Assembly (NCBI GenBank): GCA_029582165.1 | Contig: CM055870.1 | Location: forward strand, 5,079,832 to 5,143,831 | Direction of reading: 5' to 3' | DNA from: Portulaca oleracea | Taxonomy: Eukaryota > Streptophyta > Magnoliopsida > Caryophyllales > Portulacaceae | DNA: 64,000 nt | Part shown: piece by piece, positions 57,165 through 64,000 of the stretch | Position numbering within the stretch: position 1 is the first letter of the stretch | How the letters are laid out: each line of letters opens with the position of its first letter | Notes under the pieces: generated by a model | The model's database searches: none | What the model was told of the DNA's origin: nothing | What the model saw: only the letters and a program-made list of their open reading frames with translations | Made by a program: the position numbers and the translations under genes

Positions 57165-59012
57165 TTTAAATAAATGGTCACCGTAATATTTTTATACTTT
57201 AATTAGTTGCTACTTATTCATGTAGATATATAGTTTGATGAAATCTTGTTGGAAGTGGTATGCGTGGATGGAATTTGGATAAGGATATAATGATATCACC
57301 TTTTCATATGTTTTCCTAGTTCTTTTTTAGTTGTAACTTCTAAGCGTTTTAACTAAATGGAATTAATTTGGGTAATGGACAAAGATTCACATATGGCTTT
57401 AATTATATTGTGTTAGGACCAAAAACACACCATGAGATTCATATTGTCTACATCTACTCTTACGGTGTAAAACTCTTTTATTATTTTTTTATGTTTGTCC
57501 GTATTAAAAAGGTAAGTAGAAGAAGTGTTAAGGAAGCTCACACCCTGACCAATAAAGCCGGAAGGGAACCCCTTCCTAACACAGTAGGATTGGTTTAAGT
57601 TTACGGTGTTTTTACTATCTACGCTACCAAAGAAAAATATTTTGTTAGGACTAATTTTTTTTAATCTATGTAAGTGGTCCAATCTATCGGGCCCCTATCT
57701 CAGGGGAATAACCCAATAAACCTACAGTGGAAGGGGAGCAGAGGATGTCAATAGCCCAAAGTTGGGCCCCTCTCCTACCCGCAGTATCTCTGAAATGGTA
57801 AGGAAGAATGCCCCCCAGAATACAAACCCTGGAAGTAAGGGATAAGAGGATGACGTCTTGATGAGTGGCAAGAGGTGATTGGCATTGTGTTAAGACCAGT
57901 ATGTTTTACTAGTTGATGACTTGAATACTATTTATGTGAAAGCAACAAGATTGTCAATATCAACAACTTTGTAATCACATACATATAGACCTATATATAT
58001 ATGACACAAACAACTCACCATGAAAAAACAAAGGAGGCTCTGGCTCATTGGATCTAATAATTGAATGTCATTCTCAAAATAAGGTGTGTTTATGACAATT
58101 ATTTCTCTAGCCCTAATTATTTACCCTTTGTGTCCAATCATATAAATTGATTGAAAATTGAATTAATGGAATATAATTGTCTTCACTATTTATATATGCA
58201 TCATTTGTGTGATGAATATTGCTCTCATCTTTCGGTAGGTTACCGTGTATTTATAATGAATATTAAATAGGTACTAGTTAAGATGATCACTAGCATATGT
58301 ATCCTTTAAGAGTTTCTAAACTAAATTTAAAATTTCATGAAAGTAAAAATTTGTCCACATATAAAATTATGGAGTATTATAAGAACTGACTCTCTCTAAT
58401 CACAAAAAAAAAAAAGCCCGGACATGCTTACCAGTTACCATGGCTGAGAAACGAATGAACATCGTTGTTCAAAACAAGAGGTTGATGTGTATATAAGACC
58501 TATTTCACCTCAAAAAAAAAGAAAAGAAAAAATGACTTCTATCAGTTGTTAATTATATATTTTTTGATGTTAGTCATAAATACACTCATACAAACCTATG
58601 GGTTTATTTTTTTTCAAAGAGTAGGACAACCCTACTATTTAAAATAGATATTTCCTCTTAATCCTTTTTATTTTGGGACATTTTTTTTAATTTTTAAAAT
58701 CTGTAATATATATGGGCCCAAAAATATTTTAATTTTGACACCTTTCCAATAATTACAAATCTATACTTCATTCATGAGAATAAGATATTTACTCTAGGGC
58801 TATCGTAATGTCCTCATCAATCACTTTTCTAAAGAAAGGAACAAAGTATTAGTTAGATTCCAACAATCATCAAAGCATATTAGTGGTTAGTACTCATCTG
58901 CATTTTTTGGCCATTGCACTCTACATGAGAAGGCTCATAAAACTTTTATTCTTTGTATCATTAAAATAAACTAGCAAGACATTAGCTTTTCTAACAAGAA
59001 ATATTACCAACT
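57165..59012. other. Gene-free DNA with one GC-richer patch
   Basis: Mostly AT-rich without recognisable features. The patch 57530-57870 (GGGCCCCTATCTCAGGGG, GGGCCCCTCTCCTACCC) differs in composition from its surroundings and may be a fragment of a mobile element. I could not identify it. Confidence 0.35.
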
Positions 59013-59013
59013 A

Positions 59014-59273
59014 CTAACTCCGTCCCAAATTATGTGTCCATTTACATAATTTGAGGAGACCAATACATATTGGGAATTGAGGTAAAAAATTTGGAGTAAT
59101 TTACAAATTATCCTTACTGTAATTGAAGAAAGTAGTTGTTGAAATTGTAAAAAGTGATACGTAAACTAATTAATTAGGGGTAAAAAAGGAATTATAGTTG
59201 TTGGAATTGTAAATGAGACAAATATTTTGGAACAACGAATAGGTAAAAAGACAGATAATTTGGGACGGAGGTA
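59014..59273. mobile_element. Stowaway-like MITE
   Basis: AACTCCGTCCCAAATTATGTG on the left and its inverted partner (ACCTCCGTCCCAAATTATCTG) on the right, about 260 bp in total, AT-rich inside, no gene. Confidence 0.7.
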
Positions 59274-59754
59274 ATACTAGATAAGACAGTAGGTTGACAT
59301 TAGAAATAGGTTTAAAAATGAGAATTAAGATAAACACAATTGATATCCTTTATACAACAACCTCCCAAGGGTAATATATTTGAAGTTGGTCCAAAAGTTT
59401 AAAACAAATTTTCATTTTCTCCATAAATTGAATTTCAGGGAAAGACAATCAATATCCTTTTTTGCTTATTAGTTAATATATTTATTCTATAAAACATCAA
59501 AATATGATATCTAAACTTACAAACCATTTAAATATAAAAATGAAATTCTCATCGATTATCATTGATACCTATATGTATATATATGTGTGTGTGCGCGCGT
59601 ACAACTATTTTTTATGTGTTGAATTTTGGTCAACATTAGTCCTAAAAGTCAAACACAGTGATAGTAGTGATTCAATATAGCGTTACTATATGGATCTTCC
59701 TTTCGTCTTCCTTTCCCTTCGCCATTTCTCCATGAGTAGTTTTGCTGTAATCTC

Positions 59755-59964
59755 TTAATTCTCATAGATGAAACCTATGATATAGCCTATTTTTGATACT
59801 CTACCAGCCAACTCCTCATCCGAGCTATCATGTGAATTTTCCACGACTTCTTCCACGTTGTCCAAATGGGTGTCATGATTCTTCCTTCTAAGGCCCTCGC
59901 TCCTCAAAGTATTAGTAACCACTTTGTTTGTCTCGCTAAGCGTCGGTTGAAATTCATCATTATG
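59755..59964 (-). pseudogene. Coding-like fragment without start codon
   Basis: A 69-codon open frame follows a TAG and has no ATG. It reads FQPTLSETNKVV, RSEGLRRKNHD, NVEEVVENSHDSSDEELAGR and ends IYEN. The mixed, acidic, non-repetitive composition looks like real protein, unlike the surrounding AT-rich DNA. It may be a lone exon, a gene fragment or part of a mobile element. No family is recognised. Confidence 0.35.
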
Positions 59965-60439
59965 CTATGCTTTCTTTTTTTTTTTTGTAATTATTGAAAC
60001 CTTTAAAAGGCTAAGATCCTGAATTATAGATGCTACAAAAATCTGCAAAATAACAACATAACAGTAAAATTAATACATCAAACAAACAAGACATGCAATT
60101 TTCTAATCAACATCTCATAACATTAAAAAAAAGGGACAAAAGGAAAAGGGGGATAAGATCAACATCCCAAACTTATGGAAATGTTCTCATACAAGAGAAT
60201 GGAGCATTGTCGCAGCTTCTCCATCATTGAAGGGTTTACCTTAACATTTTTACATTCGCATAAAAACCAACCCTTTTTTAAAGGCCAGCCAATCTTCCCC
60301 AACAAATGACCGCTCTTTGTACAGCCTTTCAAGAGAGTGGACAAGCACTACTACTCTGTCAGTAGCAATAACTCAAAAAACAAAGGGGAAAAAAAGCTGG
60401 CTTCCTTCCCAAATCCAAAACTAATGAAAGTATCAGCAG

Positions 60440-61443
60440 AAAAAAAGTAAGAACTCATCCTATATATACTAAGTACTTGATTCTATTGCAGGAAATGAAG
60501 TTTTGATTGCAATTTCTGCAAATTTAGTTTTCTGGGATTTGAGTTTCTTGGCTAACCCAGTTCAACCCACTGGAGAAGCTAAGAACTCAATCCTAATTCT
60601 CTACTTTTTTTTTTGGGTTGAAAGGTGGTTGGATTAATTTTCTTGGGTTGCCCTACATTTTTAACCACCATTGGTAATTTCCTCTTCCCAATCCCATATA
60701 AAGGGTTAATAAAGGGTTAATGGGTTGATTTTTTTTTTTTTATGGGTTGATTTTGGGTTTGCTTTTTATTGAAGATTTAATTAAATGTTCAATTATTATC
60801 AGGATTATTAGGCTTTTAATGCTTCACACTTGGGTTAATTTTTTGCAGGAAGATGAGTTTTGATCCAAAAGGGTCATCATTCTAACCCTTTTTATAGGGT
60901 TGTTGTTGCATTTACAGCCGCTCTCTCAAAGTCTCTTTTTCTCTCCCATCTTTTGTCTACCTTTGCTTGGTTTGAACCCTTCTTAGGGTTGTCAAAAAGG
61001 TGAGTGAGTTTGAGTTAAATTCAATCGTTTTTTGTGGTTTTGCTTAAGTCATCTGCAACTGTTCCTTTGACCTGCCTTTTACTGAAAAGTTCTTGGGGTT
61101 TTGCTGAATTTCAATTTGGCCTTTTTCACAAAAAAAGTTGATGAAAAAGATTGACCTCTTGAGTGTGCTATACCCTACAATTCTCTAATGTAGACTGTCA
61201 ATTTCAATTGAATTCTCATTCTTTTTCTTGTTTGCTTGTTGGGTTTGCTCATCTGGGTGTTATATAAAGTGCTGAATTTTTCAACACTTTGTGGGTGGTT
61301 TTTAGGGCATGGGATGGGGTTCTTGTTGTGCTGAGTTTTTCTTTCAATTGTGGTTTTTTTGGGGGATTTGTGATTGACTTGATTGTGATATATGATGTGG
61401 GCAGTTCAGATTGAGATTTAGGGTGCATTGATTGGCTGAGAAG
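60440..61443 (+). promoter_or_regulatory. Promoter and leader of the sugar transporter gene, with a 5' UTR intron
   Basis: A TATA-like CATATAAAGGG lies at about 60696, followed by a CT-rich leader (CTCTTTTTCTCTCCC near 60930). A GT-AG pair, AAAAAG|GTGAGTGAG at 61000 and GTGGGCAG ending at 61404, suggests an intron of about 400 bp in the 5' UTR. It ends 39 bp before the start codon. No transcript evidence. Confidence 0.45.
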
Positions 61444-64000
61444 ATGAGAGGAGCTGTGCTTGTGGCTCTTACAGCCACCATTGGTAATTTCCTGCAGGGA
61501 TGGGACAATGCCACCATTGCTGGTATGATTACTTTTCTATTAGATTTTGTCTCATTTCAAATTTGGGCTTGTTCTTTGGTTCTCTAAATTTTGAGGTGCT
61601 CAATTCCCCGAGCAGTTTTCCAATCGGTTCTCAAAAAGGTTTGTTTTCGGTTTTCGAAAGGAATTCTTTTGGGTCTACGAGAATTACCCTCTTCATGCAC
61701 TCGGTACTCCCGTGCATGGGGAAGTCTGCCTACATTTGGGTCCCCAGACCTTGCGTAAGCAGGATTATACATTTATACTTGGCTTCATGTTGTTTTCCAA
61801 TTGTTTTTCGAAATGGTTTAGTTTTTAGTTTTCAAAAGGTTTTTTCCTGGTCCGGCGGAATCGGCCTCTTCATGTACTCATGTGCATGGGGTGGAATGTT
61901 GCCTACATCCAGGTTCCCCCAGACCTCGCTTAAGCAGGATCACATTAGGTTTGTTATTGTTGTTGTTGTCCATGGTTCTCTTTTTGTTTGGCATTGAATT
62001 CCTGTTGTTTTAAAAGCTTTTGTGGGTCCGCAAAATCAATCTCTCCATGAACTTCATTTTACGGGGGAAGACCGTCTACATTTGGATCCCCTTATACCGT
62101 GCTCAAAACATGTTCCTCTAGGAGTTTGTTTGTTGTATTTAATTTCTGTTGTTTTGCTTTCACCATGATTTTGCAGCCGCTGTTCTTTACATCAAGAAAG
62201 AGCTTGCATTGTCAACCGCAGTGGAAGGACTTGTGGTGGCAATGTCCCTCATTGGGGCCACCGTCATCACAACTTGCTCGGGCGCCATATCAGATGCAGT
62301 CGGCCGGCGCCCGATGCTCATACTCTCCTCATCGCTCTACTTCGTCAGCAGTCTCGTGATGTTCTGGTCCCCTAATGTCTACATCTTGCTACTAGCGAGA
62401 CTGTTGGATGGATTTGGGATCGGGCTGGCCGTGACACTTGTCCCGGTCTACATCTCCGAGACATCACCCCCGGAGATCAGGGGAATGTTGAACACACTTC
62501 CTCAGTTCACCGGCTCCGGTGGAATGTTCTTGTCATATTGTATGGTGTTTGGAATGTCCTTGACAGCGTCTCCGAGCTGGAGAGTGATGCTTGGTATTCT
62601 CGGGATTCCCTCGGTTTTCTATCTAATTCTTGCATTTTTCTTCTTGCCCGAGTCCCCGAGGTGGCTCGTCAGCAAGGGGAGGATGTCTGATGCAAGGAAG
62701 GTTCTCCAGAGATTACGTGGGACCCAAGATGTTGCAGGTTGGTTCCTTACTAATAGGAGTAGACTGTGCTTGTTGATGCGAAATATTAGAACACCACGTT
62801 TCAACATTTTAATCCTATGTTGATTTAGTGTATGCATGCTTGTAGCCATGAGTGAAATATGCGAAATAGTTTTTCCTGGATGATATCGGTGTTTGACCCT
62901 AGGTTTCAACTGTGTGTTAGATATTTTGCTTGAGTGTAAACCATGACGAGGCTGTATGGTAGCTAGGATATTGCATGATTTTGAAAATGAATTCAATGCC
63001 GTATATTAAGTTCGTTTTCTTGTGCCGAATTATCCCATATGCCTTCAATAAATGCTATTTATTCCTTTCTGTGAGTCTGACGTTGAATACATTGGTCGAT
63101 TACCTTGAAAGTACTATAATTTCACACGTGAATGCTAGAATTCCTTTAATAACATTGTAATCTCCAGTAGGCGGATTCCTGAGTGACGTAACCTCCTTCC
63201 TTATAGATCGACTTTGTGAATATTTCTGGTCATTGGGAGTAATTGTCAGGTTTGCTCAGAGTGCGGTTCTTTACGTACTTTCTTTTTGTTTCTTCTGTTA
63301 ATACTTATACCAAATTTCAACATAAGGAAACACATGTAACTTAAAATTGTTAATGAAATATTTTCGCTTCAGCATTGTTTTGTTTGGCGACTAGGAGTTA
63401 CACCTCTGGGAATAAAACGTAAAAGTTGCATTGTAGTTTGTTTCTCGTCAATCTTAAGAGCAAGTTAACTGTTACGACAGTCTGTTCCCCATGTAATATA
63501 ATTTTGTGTGGCAGAGCGTAAAAGTTGTACTAAAATCAAATCAGCCTTCACCCGCAGTTGAGTTATACCATAGATGTGTAGTTAACACAGCCAGATTATT
63601 ACAAACAGCAGCCATACTCGGCAGAAAACATATATATGCCATGCAACAGCTGACATACTCAGTGGAATATGCCAATGTGAAACATATTTATGCGATGGAA
63701 CGTTTGCTCTAAAGAAATCCAATATGCTTGGTTCCTGTCAAAATGCAAACATGGAAATTATACCTATATCTATCGTGCTGTTTTCCTCTACAAATTTGCA
63801 ATAGTTAATGCAAGAGGTTGCTTCTACAGATGAACTGGCATTATTAGTCGAAGGACTCGATGTTGGAGGAGAACCCACAATAGAAGAGTTCATTGTAGAG
63901 CCCGGTAGCCTAATCGAAGGGGATAAAGGCTCGTGGATTGCTCGACCCAGCACTATCGGCCGCATGTCCCAGCACGGGAGCGTGGTGGACCCTCTAGTCA
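61444..64000 (+). CDS. TST: Tonoplast monosaccharide (sugar) transporter, 5' part, runs off the window
   Basis: An MFS sugar/proton antiporter that loads glucose, fructose or sucrose into the vacuole. Visible exons are 61444-61522, 62177-62737 and 63815 to beyond 64000; phases join exactly. The N-terminus MRGAVLVALTATIGNFLQGW is diagnostic of the TMT/TST family. Six membrane segments follow, with GRRPMLILSS, RLLDGFGIGLAVTLVPVYIS and PESPRWLVSKGR, the usual sugar-porter signatures. Exon 3 opens the long acidic cytosolic loop peculiar to this family (DELALLVEGL, GEPTIEEFIVEP). That loop carries phosphorylation sites in relatives. After DNATIA the usual Gly is an Ala created at the exon 1/2 junction. 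The remaining loop and second six-helix half lie beyond the window. Confidence 0.93.
61670..62105. repeat. Three related SINE-like blocks in sugar transporter intron 1
   Basis: The pattern GTGCATGGGGAAGTCTGCC, TACATTTGGGTCCCCAGACC and AAGCAGGAT occurs at about 61711-61770. It recurs, diverged, at 61880-61945 and 62050-62100. Wording of this kind (GGGG-AAG-CTGC-TACAT..CCCC-GACC) resembles the 3' part of plant Au-like SINEs. This looks like repeated partial insertions or a tandem duplication within the intron. Confidence 0.4.

Overview
This window is nuclear DNA of a flowering plant, almost certainly a eudicot. The protein genes have plant exon structures with GT-AG introns and very AT-rich non-coding DNA. 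The gene families are plant ones: a 4-exon HMG-CoA reductase, an AHL AT-hook protein, an E-type PPR protein, PLASTID MOVEMENT IMPAIRED 1 and a tonoplast sugar transporter. I cannot name the species or family from the sequence.

Layout: HMGR lies on the minus strand (1688-6195). About 11 kb of repeat-rich DNA follows (6.2-17 kb). It holds several inverted-repeat elements (MITEs), a 5S-rRNA-bearing Cassandra-type LTR, gypsy debris with a MITE inside it, and a 622-bp foldback. An RRM protein gene (17.85-21.66 kb, +) and an AHL gene (25.5-31.8 kb, +) come next.

The 34-52 kb block has been rearranged. A 48-codon microprotein gene is present as two inverted copies (34.9 kb minus, 41.65 kb plus). 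A third, partial copy of its downstream sequence sits directly behind a PPR gene. A nearly identical, inverted PPR copy lies 4.3 kb beyond that gene, with a 47-bp deletion that shifts the frame near its C-terminus. The intact PMI1 gene stands between the two PPR copies. Between the two microprotein copies lies a complete 5,030-bp Mutator-like element (36428-41457) with about 130-bp terminal inverted repeats and an 8-bp target duplication. It sits inside the terminal repeat of an older small MITE. It carries two convergent genes: a MuDR-type protein that has lost its catalytic core, and a GRF zinc-finger/coiled-coil/transmembrane protein. This is the most unusual item in the window.

The last part (52-61 kb) is gene-poor. 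It contains more MITEs, a decayed piece of plastid rpl2 and a coding-like fragment with no start. The 5' half of a tonoplast monosaccharide transporter gene (61.44 kb to the window end, +) closes the window.

The ordinary genes are unrelated housekeeping or regulatory functions: isoprenoid synthesis at the ER, RNA binding, chromatin, organelle RNA editing, chloroplast positioning and vacuolar sugar loading. They do not form a pathway or cluster. Exon borders were set by reading frame, GT-AG sites and known family sequence, without transcripts.
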